Below are positions 32,089 to 44,279 of a stretch of 64,000 bases of DNA, piece by piece (the first letter of the stretch is position 1; the number at the start of each line of letters is the position of its first letter). The notes beneath the pieces were generated by a model. The model did not search any database. It saw only the letters and a list, made by a program, of their open reading frames with translations, and had not been told where the DNA came from. Origin of the DNA: Nemania diffusa (Eukaryota > Ascomycota > Sordariomycetes > Xylariales > Xylariaceae); assembly GCA_038501195.1 (NCBI GenBank), contig JBBPUQ010000005.1, positions 4,712,001 through 4,776,000 on the forward strand. Reading direction: 5' to 3'. The position numbers and the translations under genes were made by a program.

Positions 32089-35000
32089 ATGAGTTCGATT
32101 AGGCAAAGGCCGTCGGAGGCTGCCTGGGATGCCTGTAAAGGTGCGATTAGAAGGCTCTACCTTCAGCAGAAACTTCCTGTTGAATCAGTACTTCAGTACC
32201 TCCAAGAACATGGTCTCAATATAAAGTTTGTCTTCCTGCCGCTCGTCTGCTTCCCCCCTCACTCACAGTCTATATATAGCAAGGCTCAGCTGGAGTATAA
32301 ACTGCGGAAATGGAAATTTCGGCAGAACATGACCCAGGAGGCTTGGAATTATGCGCGACACGAAATATCCAGGCGAGAGAGAGTTGGGAAGAAGAGCGAC
32401 GTCATCCTCTGTGGCGTTAAGCTACGACCAGAAGTGGTCTGCAGGGAGACTCAGAGAAACAGGCCTTTGCCCACTTTGCCCAGGCTGGGACGGTCTCAAC
32501 CTTGTGAGCTTCTAATACGCGTTTTAAATACCACTTGAAATATCATGAGCTTACCTCCGATATAGCGCCTAGCCCAGAACCTCCCTCTAAATTTCCGCTG
32601 ATAGTATGTTCACCAGCTCCAATGGGGCAGGTTATGGTCAATTGGCCCCGAATACTGCCTTGGATCCAGTTTCAGGCCCAATTCCAGGAAATCGAATACA
32701 AGAATCTTTCTAGTAGTATATTGTATTCTTGTAGCCCAGTATCGCTGTTACCAGCTCGCAACATCAATGTCATCGACGCTTTGTGCCGATGTGCGGTACT
32801 CCCTTCGTGCATTACTGAGCTCGTGCCCAGCGATGCCTGGAATCAACAATGCCTTCCCAAAATATCGGCATACATGGGACTGGTCATCCCAGAAGTATGG
32901 GAAGACGAGAATCTAGCACGAGCAGACATCATTGTGTCAGGTTCGAGTTCAGAAAAGCTTCGACACATTCTTGAGATTTTCATTGTCACGGTCTCTAACC
33001 GTATTTGTGAATGGGACGATATCGCAACTACTTGGAATGTCTTGCAGCAGGTCTTAGAATGGGCCTTGGCTTCGTTTCCGAATCGCAACTTGCTAGAATC
33101 GCAAACAATGAAGGCCTTTTCAGACAATCTCTTCCGTGAGGCATTCGATTACAGCATTGATACTCTTGGGAGTCGTATCGTGGAGGGCTCAAACACTGAG
33201 ATAGCTCATCAAGTCATTGCCTGGCTTCTTCGCTCAGGTTTCAATCCAAATAGGCCTCACATTTCGTACTTCCATGCGCTCAGCAAATCTCCTTATCTAA
33301 TCCCAGCTCTCCAACGAGCGGTGTCTTTCGGGGACAAATTTCAGAGCATGGCAAAGCTTCTGGTAGAATTTGGAGCCGACATATACGCTACCGACGAGAG
33401 TGGCCGATTCTCGGCCCTGCAGCTCGTTCTCGACGAAAACGCAATGAGGTACTGGACTGGCAGTAATCCGCAAATTGCATTACTTCAGGAAATTTTCATT
33501 AAGAAAGCAGTGAAGGATCCCAATAGGGACAGCCCCCAAATGCTGGCTGAGCATGCCCTAAGCCACGGTAATAAATCTTTACTGGAGAGTCTATTGAAGG
33601 AGGGCTTTGACCTAGGATTTTGTCGACCTACAGACTTTGGTTTGAGCTCCGAAATTACAGCTATGTCATGCGCGGCGCAATTTCGCCCTCGCTCCCAGGA
33701 AGACCCATGGGACGTGTGGGTGAGTTTTATTCTACGACATATGTCACCAAGCGACCAATCTTTCAGCAACTGGCCCGCTCAACGCTTTGCCGATCCTTTA
33801 ATATATGCTGCCGGAGCAGGGAATAATGCCGCTATCTGTTATTTCTTGGATCGCGGGGGCCTTCTGGATATGCAGAATAAAGATGGTATTTTCCCACTTA
33901 TTGCTGCAGTTGCACGCGGCCAAACTGATACCTGCAAGCTCCTAATATCATTAGGCGCAGATAGACACAAAACTGGGCCATATGGAATTTCCGCGATTCA
34001 TGTGGCGGCTATAACAGAGCAGTATGAGATGATTCAACTCTTGACCAACATATCGGCGGATAAAAGGGGCACTGTACGAATTGATGACCAGTCCACAGAG
34101 TTTCTGTCGCGCCTGCTTCTTAAACAGTCCATTGGAGGCGGTGTGTATACGACACTTGACATTGCCATAACTCAACGCCGTGGTAATAGGAATCGATCGG
34201 AAGAGTACGAAGAGTGCCTTAAAATTTTGCTCCGAAACGGTTTCTGTTCATCTTCAATTCACCTCTGGATCATCCTATTTGGGTATTTTAGGATGTTCTC
34301 GAAAGATGAAGATCTACTTGGTATCGCGTCAGAGACACATCTTGAGGTGTATTCATCCAATATCGAGCACATGGCCTTGAGAAGACTAATAACGAGGTGT
34401 GCCATATTCTCAAGATGTCCTGGGATAATCCAAAAGCATTTTGATAATCGCTTGGAGTTGCTAGGCGATGAAATCCCCACTGCACTATCCCGAGGTGATA
34501 CTGAGACAGCTGCAGCAATAATCGGTTTGGGAATAGATATCAAAAGAAAGCGATTTGATAATCCGTCTTTCTTGGAGGCGGCCATTTTGAGTCGGAACAA
34601 AAGGACTATAAACTGGGCCCTTGCTGCCGACACTGAATACTACGATCCAGGGGCACTGTGTGCTGCCGTAGAATTAGCTTTGGAACCGGAAGATATTCTC
34701 TGCTATAAGGATGTACTCACGCGCCGGTCCAAAACAGCGATCGCACATATCCTAGAGAGTACGGCGGTGGGCATCGCAGCTAGTAGCAATAAGATGCAGC
34801 TACTTCGAGATTTGCTCACCATCATACCTCCCTCCTCATACTGCCGGATGAGGGAAGACTGGGTATTCAATGATAGGTTCCCTGATCCTCGTGATCGTTC
34901 ATTCTGGAGGACGTTCTGTTTTAAAGGGTCTCCTCTTACCTACGCTTTGGGAATGGGACGAGAAAAAAACTTTGCTCTAATGTTGGAGCATGGCTACCAA

Positions 35001-36062
35001 CCTGACGAATCAACTTTGTTCAGAGCAATTGAGGTGGGAAGCTTGGAACAGATTAAATTCGTATACGGCAGAGGCGTTGGCAACTTGATTGTAGGAAGCC
35101 CTTCATGCCATTCCGCATCAAAGTTTAAAGTTCCATTCAACATGTCAATTCTTCTCCAAATCGCGGCACGCCGGAACAGAACTGATGTTATCCAATGGCT
35201 ACTAACACAGAATCTAGTGATGGGAGAACGGCTAGAACATGAGATTCTTGACATGAGCCCACTACAATATGCCGTGGACAATGGGAATCTTGAATTAGTA
35301 ACCGTACTGCTGAGGCACGGTGTATCTCCGAACGAGGAGCCAAAAGTTCACGGAAGCACGGCATTGCAACTGGCAGCTAAAAGAGGCTACATTGGGATTG
35401 CGAAAATACTAATTAGCCATGAACCGCCAGCCGATGTCAACGCACATCGCTCGGTAGTCAGAGGTTTAACAGCACTAGAATCGGCAGCCGCTGCCGGCCG
35501 TCTTGACATGGTCCAGTTCCTTCTTTGTAACGGCGCGAAGACGGAAAGAACTGGACAGAGACAATACATTCGAGCAGTCAAGCTAGCCCAAGCCTCCCAG
35601 TGCACAGAGATTGTGAACATCTTGATGGCACATCGGGAGTGGACTAAACAAGACGAGGAATTGTTTAGAAAAGAGGATATAGATGAAATGTATCCTGGTG
35701 TTGACGAATCTGAGTGTTCCGACTCAGAATGTAGGCTCCCCCATAAATATAATCCATGGTGGAAGCCAACCGGAGATGGCGAGATAACGAAAGAAGAGGA
35801 CAGTCTATTTAAGTCGTACAACCCAGGATATTCTAGCTCTACTGATGAATCTCAATCAGTAGATGGATCAGATAGATCAGATCCTGGGATACAGCAGGAA
35901 GAACATATAGATGATGACTTCGGGCTAGTCTCAGTGGATGGGAATGTCGACAAAGAAGATATGAAAAACAGGTCTGTCGATAGTACATCGACTCCGTGGG
36001 GTGAAGTGATGACATCGGAAGAGGCAGAGGCAGCGTTCATTTCATGGGATGAAGATGAATGA
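32089..36062 (+). CDS. Clr5-domain ankyrin-repeat protein
   Basis: Three-exon model, 32089-32225, 32280-32503 and 32566-36062, with 54- and 62-nt introns, giving 1285 residues. The second intron (GTGAGC...GATATAG) joins the Clr5 frame to the long ankyrin frame; the first is in frame, lacks stops and is less certain. Residues about 10-65 form a fungal Clr5 domain: WDACKGAIRRLYLQQKL, then KAQLEYKLRKWKFRQNM. A Ser/Pro linker precedes scattered ankyrin repeats, for example DKFQSMAKLLVEFGADIYA, FPLIAAVARGQTDTCKLL and, best preserved, MSPLQYAVDNGNLELVTVLL and STALQLAAKRGYIGIAKILI. The last 120 residues are acidic and Ser-rich. Clr5 is a short helical domain common at the N-terminus of large fungal proteins, and ankyrin repeats bind proteins. 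A signalling or self-recognition role is only inference. No NACHT or NB-ARC domain is seen. Confidence 0.8.
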
Positions 36063-36833
36063 AGCTCACGCTTAATGCTACACTTTTCTTTTTAACATAA
36101 TGTATGCAGGTGTTTGGTTGGTTATTGTTAAGTCATTCATACTACTTCGCAGCCTCCTACTAGTGGGATTTTACGACAAATCTAAACTATCCCTTGCCTC
36201 TGCTAAAGTGGCTAGTACATTGGGACTTCTCGCAGCATTTATCGTGCGTCCCTCTGCAAATGGGTATTGGGAAGAGCCCTTGTGGTTTTCCGACTGGAAA
36301 ATAAATACTCGACGAAGTCAGGCTAGATGCTTATTAGTTTATTAGCTGTTCAGGCGATGACTATGGAGTCTTGATGTACCAAGATACTCCCACTTCGCTA
36401 GAATATAGCTAGGAGGAATTCCTGTAAAGAGAATAGAGTTAGATTATGGTTCGAGTACCTGCGATGAGCGCGAGGATACGCTAGCGATTCCAACATCGAG
36501 AACATTACTTATAAGGTAATCTTATGACATGGACACCTAGTCTCTTTAAATAGTATTGTCGTCCAATAATAATAGGTGATGAGAATTGGAACATTTAGAG
36601 ATGTACTTTTTGCTTAGGTAGCACTTTTATTAGAAGGTGTGTTATTTGAAGGTCTTTCCCATCGTCCACTGAAACGCGTCTTGGGCTATTCAGCATTGAA
36701 GTGAGTGTAATGTACTAGTCACCCATGGTGGGTTGTTATTATCAAATTTTTATAGTTTTTTTAGTAAAATAAAGTGCAATTATAGTTTCATAGTAATCTA
36801 AGGTACTAATCGAAGTAATTACTTAGGGCGCAT
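36063..36833. other. intergenic, convergent 3' ends
   Basis: About 770 bp between the Clr5/ankyrin stop and the stop of the membrane-protein gene. A short frame at 36100-36345 has no clear homologue signal and is probably chance. Confidence 0.45.
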
Positions 36834-38080
36834 CTACACATTTTCATTAGAGGTTGTCGTCATAGATGGTTCAAGCCGGCGGGTTGCCGACTTGGCATTG
36901 ACCCAGTTCGGAACTAGGGCAACTATAAGAGCGAGTAACAATAACAAGGTGGCAATTATAGGGCCTAGTATGGCGAAAACCGTGAAGCCGTACGAGACGC
37001 GATGAAATGCCTTGTTGTTTTTGAGTGCATCCGTCGATAGCCCCACCTGCATGGCGGTTAGGACGATGGCAATATAGACAGTAGCAGCGGTGATCCAAGA
37101 GAGGTTCGCTGTGAAGAAATCGGTGTAGCTATGCCACGGGTCGTAGTACATTTGGAAAGAAGGGGGGTCTCTGAAGACGTAGATCCAGTTAAGTCTGCCC
37201 AGTCGCAACTCTCCCCGCTGAAACCGCTGGTGCACCTGGCTGCGGATTTCGGGATGTAGAAGCTCGGCCGCAAGCTTCCTCCAAGTTGCCCAGTCGAGCT
37301 CATTCCCAGCGTCCTTCGGGATGAGGCCCCTTTCGACAGCCAGCTTGAGGTCGACTGGGTAGGTTATGAGGCAAGCGTAAGTATAAAGAAGCCCAAGTGC
37401 GCTCTTTCGAATCTCTGATCGGGATGGTGGTGAGCCGTCTGGGGTTGACAGAATGCTCGTTGATGTGGACATGACTTGCGTCGTCGCCGGGGTTATTGGG
37501 GTTGCAACTCGTTCATCGCTAGCCAGACCGCTTGATGGCAAGTGTGCGGCCCAGAACTCAGGCTCCAGAAGATAGCGCGGTAGGGGTTTGAGAAATATCT
37601 TGCCACCACCCCAAACAAGGTGCATATCCAGGGCATCAGTAAGGACGATCATTCTTCCCAGCTGGATCTGAGTAGTTAGTGACCTCGGAGGTCTTGGATA
37701 GCCGACACGCCAGAGCTTGGAGTGGATATTCTCGAGGCGCGCCAGGGAGAATTCGACTTCGAGAAAGTGGGAGAATGTGTTGTGATCTACGACGTGGATA
37801 TTTTCATCCGGTGCTCTACTGCGAAAGGAGGCTGGGAAGTGCTCTAAGGGGCAGATCTCAGACGGCTTTTGGATGTAACTATCTTGCGTCCCAGAGCCCG
37901 ATGCTGGGGAGGCCGGCTTAGCCGCGAGCGTCGAAGGTGGGGATTTGTAGAGACGGGTTTGGAAAGGAGAATCGGAGGTCTAAGGGCAAGAGCTACTATT
38001 AGTGCGAGAATTTCAGATATCTTGAAGGATGCATGGCCTACGGTAGTGCGATGAAGACCATTTGAGTCGTCGAAGTTCAT
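36834..38080 (-). CDS. two-pass membrane protein, DUF6601-like
   Basis: Two exons, 38080-38042 and 37979-36834, with a 62-nt intron (GTAGGC...CCTTAG), give 394 residues. The tiny first exon (MNFDDSNGLHRTT) links in frame to a conserved region: HNTFSHFLEVEFSLARLE, then SLTTQIQLGRMIVLTDALDM and HLVWGGGKIFLKPLPRYLLE. Near the C-terminus lie two membrane helices, about 308-327 (ITAATVYIAIVLTAMQVGL) and about 343-370 (SYGFTVFAILGPIIA and following leucines). I recognise this as a widespread, uncharacterised Pezizomycotina family that I recall as DUF6601; the family number is from memory. Function is unknown. It sits next to the Clr5/ankyrin gene in a small gene island between two AT-rich blocks. 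Confidence 0.75.
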
Positions 38081-39316
38081 TATCTGTCGTTTTTTTGCTG
38101 TTGATCTAGAATAGGGTCAACGGAAACTTACCGGTACCGGGTGGTTTTTGATGTACCTACCAATCGTGATTTTTATCGCTTATTTTATACAACAATAATC
38201 CTATAAGTGAAAGAATGCTGCATCTCCAACTCCCAACGGGGACCTGTTTCTCAGCTTCGCAATGTCTCTACGCCAATAGACAACGTGGGAAGTTCGTCTC
38301 TTCGCCAAAGAGAAGTTCTTAGGTGTGCTTGAGTTCGAGAAAATAGCCAGGCAGGCTCTCTGAAATATAGAGGCAGAAGGGGCTGGTTTAACGGAATTGG
38401 ATGCTGTGCGACGCAATATTCCCGCCCATTTTGACGCCAAACGCGCATTGCCGATGAATACTTATATTGGCTAGTCAATCTGTAAGAGAATAATGTATCG
38501 TGGGGGCCAAATGATAACCTTAAGAGGCCTATTACTAGACGTCTTAGAATTATATAAACACGCCTTCGCTTTTGAATTGAGACGCAAATGTGACTTGGAT
38601 AACATCTCGGCTGAAGAAATTAGCATTTTGTCCCCAAGTGTAGCCGACTATCTGTTGACTTGTGCTCACCTGAGATATACTCCATTAATTAATCACTTGA
38701 TGATGCAACCCAACTCCGCTGTCATTATAATGTTTATCTCTTAGAAGCCCGGGTTATAACTCTAGGCTCGCAAAGTTTTCGCCCGTCAATGCTCAACTAC
38801 CCAGGTAGGTAGCTATGAAATATTCAATCTGAAGGATTTGATAGCATTAATGATTAGTACAGATAATAACGTATGTACTTAAGGACTAAACTATATACTG
38901 CTTAGGTAATACATGTACCTATCTCGTATACCTAGCTATATACGTAATATGCTATATCTAGGTATACCAGATTCTAGTGATTGCATATTGTTCGAGCTTA
39001 GTTTTCGCAGGCATCCTAGTGGGGCTAGACGGTAAGTACGTAGGTACACAGCCCTAGGCTTACCTGCTGTGCACAGCCCGCGGCAGCCTACGTACTTCCT
39101 GCAACTTCTTTTTTTTGCGTAGCTTACATACCTATAGATTTATATTGTATTTGTTTATATTAACCTATCAAAATAACAGGTCATAAATCTCTAGTTGCGG
39201 CCGAGCAGATCTACATTAGTTGAGTGGTAGCGCTGTATGCTGTTTTGCTTCAGCACTTTGCCCTCCAACTTCTATTAAAGCTCTCATCCCACCTGCATCT
39301 TTCGCAATTTTATTTT
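38081..39316. other. intergenic with AGGTACCT-type motifs
   Basis: About 1.2 kb. The frames at 38201-38478 (minus) and 38493-38744 (plus) lack recognisable motifs. The segment 38800-39060 is dense in TACCTAGGTA and CTACGTACGT-type motifs. Met codons at 39220-39224 open in-frame extensions of the HIT gene, but without family support. Confidence 0.45.
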
Positions 39317-39985
39317 ATGACAATGGGCTGGGTAAAGATGATCAAGCAAGTTTTCAATTATTTAGCCAACTTAGAATGGACAGAACGTGTTCAGTCTACT
39401 TGCATATTCTGCGATCGTGCAAATTTTAATACAATCGTCTTTGAAGTAAGTTCCACACGCGCACCTGCTCACCGAACATGCAGTTGAGAGAGGCACGAGG
39501 CTAATCATTCATACAATAACTCAAGAATGGCGATGTAATTGCTATTGAAAACTTGCACCTTGGAGGTCAATTCCACTGGCTCATAATGCCAAAGGCACAT
39601 GGCATACGAGATATCGAAGCCCTGAGCCATCACCACCTTGCTCTTCGTAGGTTTTATCGCAAATCCATGCCCATATTTGTATTCCCTATACCTAATTGCA
39701 CGTTTCGAGTTTTTAGTAAAAGAAATGGATCAGGTCAAAAAACATTTGGTTGACAAATATTGCTCTGGCATACCTGATGCAGCTATCATTTCAGGGTACC
39801 ATCGAGGACGTCGGCCGCTTGTAGGGAAGGTTTACTATCCGGATATTATCTCGATCCACCATCTCCATCTCCATGTTATTGTCAAACCTCGATGGATATT
39901 GCGCCTTTTCAAGTACCCCGCGTGGCTGCCTCTCATGTGGAAATCGGATGTCACCGTGATGCGAGAAGTTCAGCGACTGGTCTAA
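39317..39985 (+). CDS. HIT-domain (histidine triad) protein
   Basis: Three exons, 39317-39445, 39526-39646 and 39717-39985, with introns of 80 and 70 nt (GTAAGT...CTCAAG and GTAGGT...TTTTAG), give 172 residues. The histidine triad is H132-L-H134-L-H136 in IHHLHLHVIV. Upstream, CIFCDRANF (C29, C32) and FHWLIMPKAHGIRDIEAL are typical of HIT proteins of the Hint/aprataxin class, which hydrolyse or transfer nucleotidyl groups using the central triad histidine. The C-terminal KPRWILRLFKYPAW region is a family-like tail. The start at 39317 is chosen because residues before it (in-frame Met at 39224) are hydrophobic and unlike the family. All key residues are intact, although the gene lies only about 1.1 kb from a large RIP-degraded block. 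Confidence 0.83.
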
Positions 39986-41090
39986 GGCTCCTTCCTACGG
40001 CTATTAATAGATATGGTTGTCAACAGGCTGCTAAGAGAGCTTACGTGTGTCTGCTAATTCTAGCCCAGCTTAGAATAATTCGAGATAAGGCCTCGAGGTT
40101 TCTTTCCATCATATGGAGATCACGGCGCATTTTGAACATCTCAGGGAATCGATCGGAGATTTTCATGTACATGGTGAGTGAAACGCTTAGAAAAGGCGTA
40201 ATATACTGTGTACTGATTATCCCATTTATTAAATGTGACGGAGGAAAAACGACGCCGTTAGTCCACCTTGGTGGCTAACGGTATATATTGTACGCGACAT
40301 TAAATACTATCTAAGATTTTAGCATGTTCGTTGAGAATCCCCCCTTGAGCTGGTCTGCCTAGACGACTTTTGCTTGTAGCTAGAACCAAAAAGATATAGT
40401 TGATTAACAAGCAGTGTTGTTGATAGTTACCTATTTTGTTTTTAATTACAATGACTAGCAGGCCATGATGAGTGCTGCGGTGACTGTGCTCCAATTTTGT
40501 CAACAATGGAATGTTTCCTGTTACTCGAGGTGTTTACGCCAGTGAGAAGGCTATGTCTGCAGGATCCGAGCCAACAAAACAACATGTGTCTACAAGGGCC
40601 ATGGCAGTCCTACTCAGACGCGATATTTCACATTCTACGCGTGTGCCGCGACAGACCAATCAGCAATGTTCCCGGCCTGGTTATAGATGCTTAAGTGCGT
40701 ACAACCATGCCTATTTATATGCTAAGCCACAGCTGATAAGTTATAGTATTTAGCAATAAATAAGCTTACATCTCTGTCCTGGACAATCTTGCTTGACGTT
40801 AAAAGTACCTAGCTTGTTACGTGGATTATGTAGCCAGACTAGAAAGTTCTTAGTTTATCTTAGAACCATATTTGTATGTAGATAGTCTGAGTACCAAAGG
40901 ATGATCTTGTTAAGGCACTATATACTATCCGAATTAATCGAGGCTAGTCTAATTGTCGTTAGGTAGAGAGTTACAGCGGCTCGACCCGGTTATATTTAGG
41001 TCACAATTTGTTAGAAATAAGCGGATTGGTCCGATTGATTGATCTGGTCTTTGGAACAAAAGGGACCACTTTTAGAAAAGTCTTAAAAGC
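39986..41090. other. transition zone to the AT-rich block
   Basis: About 1.1 kb after the HIT gene. Short frames (39892-40278, 40497-40753) have no family signal. Base composition is normal until about 41090 and then drops sharply to almost pure A/T. Confidence 0.5.
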
Positions 41091-41775
41091 AGAACTCGTA
41101 TTAAAAAGTAATATAGTATTATAAATTATTAAAGAAAGTTTTAGCGAATTAGCTAAATTTAAACTATTTTATATTTTTATAAGTTATATATTTTTGTTTT
41201 ATTTAATTATTTAAAAACAATAAAAAACAACTTTGTTAATTAATTATATAAAATATTTATTTTTATATTTTTTATATTTTTAAATAATAGTAATTTTTTA
41301 AAATATTTTTTTATATATAATATATTTTTTTAATTATAATTTTTTTGTTTTATTTTTTTTAAAATTTTTTATATAAAATAAACTTTATAGTTTTATATTA
41401 AAGTTTTATTATAAATTTTATAACTTTTTATATAATAGTTTTTTATTTATATTAAATAATTTAAAATAATTATTTATTAAAAATATAAATTTATATATTA
41501 AAAAGTTTTATAATTAATTATATTAATTTAAACTTTATTAGTTTTATTTTTTAATATTTTAAACTTTTATAAAAAGTTATAATATATTGTTTTTAAGTTT
41601 TTTTTTAATAAATTAAAACTTTAATTATTTAATTATATTTATTATTTTTTAAAAATATATTAGCAAATTTTAAAAAGTTTAATAAATATATTTTAATAAA
41701 TTATTATAGTTAAATTTTTTAATATTTTTAAAATATAAAAAAAAAAACTAAATTTAAAATATAGTTTTTATAAAA

Positions 41776-41954
41776 TTTAATTATTTTTATAATTTTTAAA
41801 TTAAAATATTTAATTTTATATTTTTTTTAATAAATTGTTTAATTTTATTAATTAATTTAGTTTTTTTAAAGTTTAATTATTTTTATAGTTTTTAAATTAA
41901 AATATTTAATTTTATATTATTTTTAATAAATTATTTAATTTTATTAATTAATTT
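41776..41954. repeat. 83-bp direct duplication
   Basis: 41776-41858 and 41872-41954 are nearly identical copies in direct orientation, 96 bp apart, differing at a few A/G/T positions. Confidence 0.85.
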
Positions 41955-44279
41955 TTATATATTTATTTAAACTTTTATTAGCTTTTTTTATAAATTAATT
42001 AATTTAAATTAAATATTAATTAATATATTAACTATATTAAATTGTTAAAGTTTATAATTAAATATATAATTTAAAAAAAAATTTAAAAGTTAAAATATAT
42101 ATATATTTAATAATAATTTAAAAAAATTAACTAATAATTTATTATTTTTTATATTTAAAATTTTTAAATTAAAAAATAATTTTAAACTAAAAAAACTTAT
42201 TAACTATTATTTTAAAATTTAAATATTAAAAAAATTTATAAATAATTTATTAATAAAAATAAAAATATTTAAAAATTATAACTTTATAAATTATAAAATT
42301 ATAAATTATAAAATTATAAATTAAATAATTATAAAATTAAACTTTATAAATTTAAATTAAATAAATATAAATTAAATTTTTATAAATTTAAATAATTAAA
42401 AAGTTTTTATTTAAAAAATTTTAATATTAAATATAATAAATAAATAAAATTAAATAATTATATTTTTAAAAACTTTAATTTAAAGTTTTAAAGTTTTAAA
42501 CTTTAAAAAAAAAAATTTATTTAAAAATATAAAAGTTTAAAGATTTAAAAATAATATATTTAAAGATTTAAAAATTATAAATTTAAAAGTTTTAAAAATT
42601 TTAAAAATTAAAAATTTAAAAAAAATTAATTAATTTAAAAGCATAAATTTAATATTAATAAAGTTTTTATTTATATTAATATAATTTAATTTTATTTTTT
42701 TAACTATTTATTTAATTATTATAAAATTATTAAAAATTAAATAATAAATAAATCAAAAGTTTAAATAATTTATAATAAAAACTAAGTTTTTTTTTTTTAA
42801 ATTTATTTTTATATTAATATATAAAAATATTTTTATTTTATATTTTAATTAATAAAACTACTTGTTAATATATTTTTAAAAAATATTTTATAATATATAA
42901 ATAAAAAAAGTTAATATTAATTTTACTTTTTTTAATAATAATTTAATAAGTTTTTAAATTAAAACTTTTATATTTAAAATAAATATAATATATAAAATTA
43001 AATATTTTAACTATTATTTTAATTTATTTATTATAAATTTTTTTAATAAAAATAAAAATATATATTTTATTAATTTTATTATAATAAAACTTAAAATTAA
43101 TAATTTTAAATAAAGCTTTAAATAATAAAATTATTTTATTATAATATTTAAATTTTTTTTATTTTTATAAAATTTTTTATTTTTTTATAAAAATAAAGTT
43201 ATTATATAATTTATATTTTTTTTTATATTTAAAAAATATAAATTTAATAATATTAATTTATTTAATAATAGCTATTTTTATTATTATAAAATTTTTTAAA
43301 TAAATAATTTTTTTTATATTTTAATTATTAAACTTTAAATTGTTATATTTATAAAAATTTTATTATATATTATATTATTATTATATAAACATTTAAAATT
43401 AATTAAAAGTAATAATATTATATTTTATAAATTAATAAACTTTTTATAATAAAATAAAAAATATATTATTAATTTTATATTTTATTTTTAAAAAAATTAA
43501 AAATTTTAAATAAATAAAGTTTTTTTTTAAATTATATTATATATATATTTTAAATATATTAATTATAAAAATTAAATAAATATTAATTAAAACTATTAAA
43601 AGTTATAAAAAAACTATTTTAATTATTATTTTTTTATAAATTTATTTATTTTATATAAAATTTTAATATAAAATATTTTTATTAAAATTAAAATTTAAAG
43701 TTTATTTTATTTTTTAAATAATTTAAAATTAAAAAATATTAATAAATAAAATTATAATAGATTTTTTAATATTATTTTATATAAATAAAAAAAATATTTT
43801 ATTTTTTTTATTAATTAAATAATTAATAATTTTTTTTAATTTAATATTTAAAACTTTTTAAAAATATATAAATTTTATTATAGTTATATTTATTTTAAAT
43901 AAAATATATATATTAAAATTTATTATTTTTATTAATAAAACTTTTTATATATATATATATATATATAAATTTAAAATAATTTATAAAATTTAAAGTTTAT
44001 TTTTAAATTTTAAAGTTTTATATTAATTTATATATATATTTTATAAAAAAAAATATAATTAAAAAAGTTATATATAAATTATTTATATATATATATATAT
44101 AAAACTTATAAATTTTATAAATTTTAATAAATTTTTATATTTTTTATTTATTTAATTATTTAATAAAAGTTTTAATTTAAATCTTAGTTATATATATTTA
44201 ATATATATATATAAGTTTTATTAAATTATTAATTTAATATTAAAGCTTTTTTTTTTTATATAATAATTTTAATTTTAAT

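Noticed and set aside
39218..39250. tRNA-like box (GTGGTAGCGCTGTATG) before the HIT gene
   Set aside because: No acceptor stem, T-arm box or cloverleaf could be assembled around it.
43900..44270. Possible LTR on the left of relic A
   Set aside because: The sequence is almost pure A/T and no convincing TG...CA ends or alignment with the 266-bp LTR could be followed.
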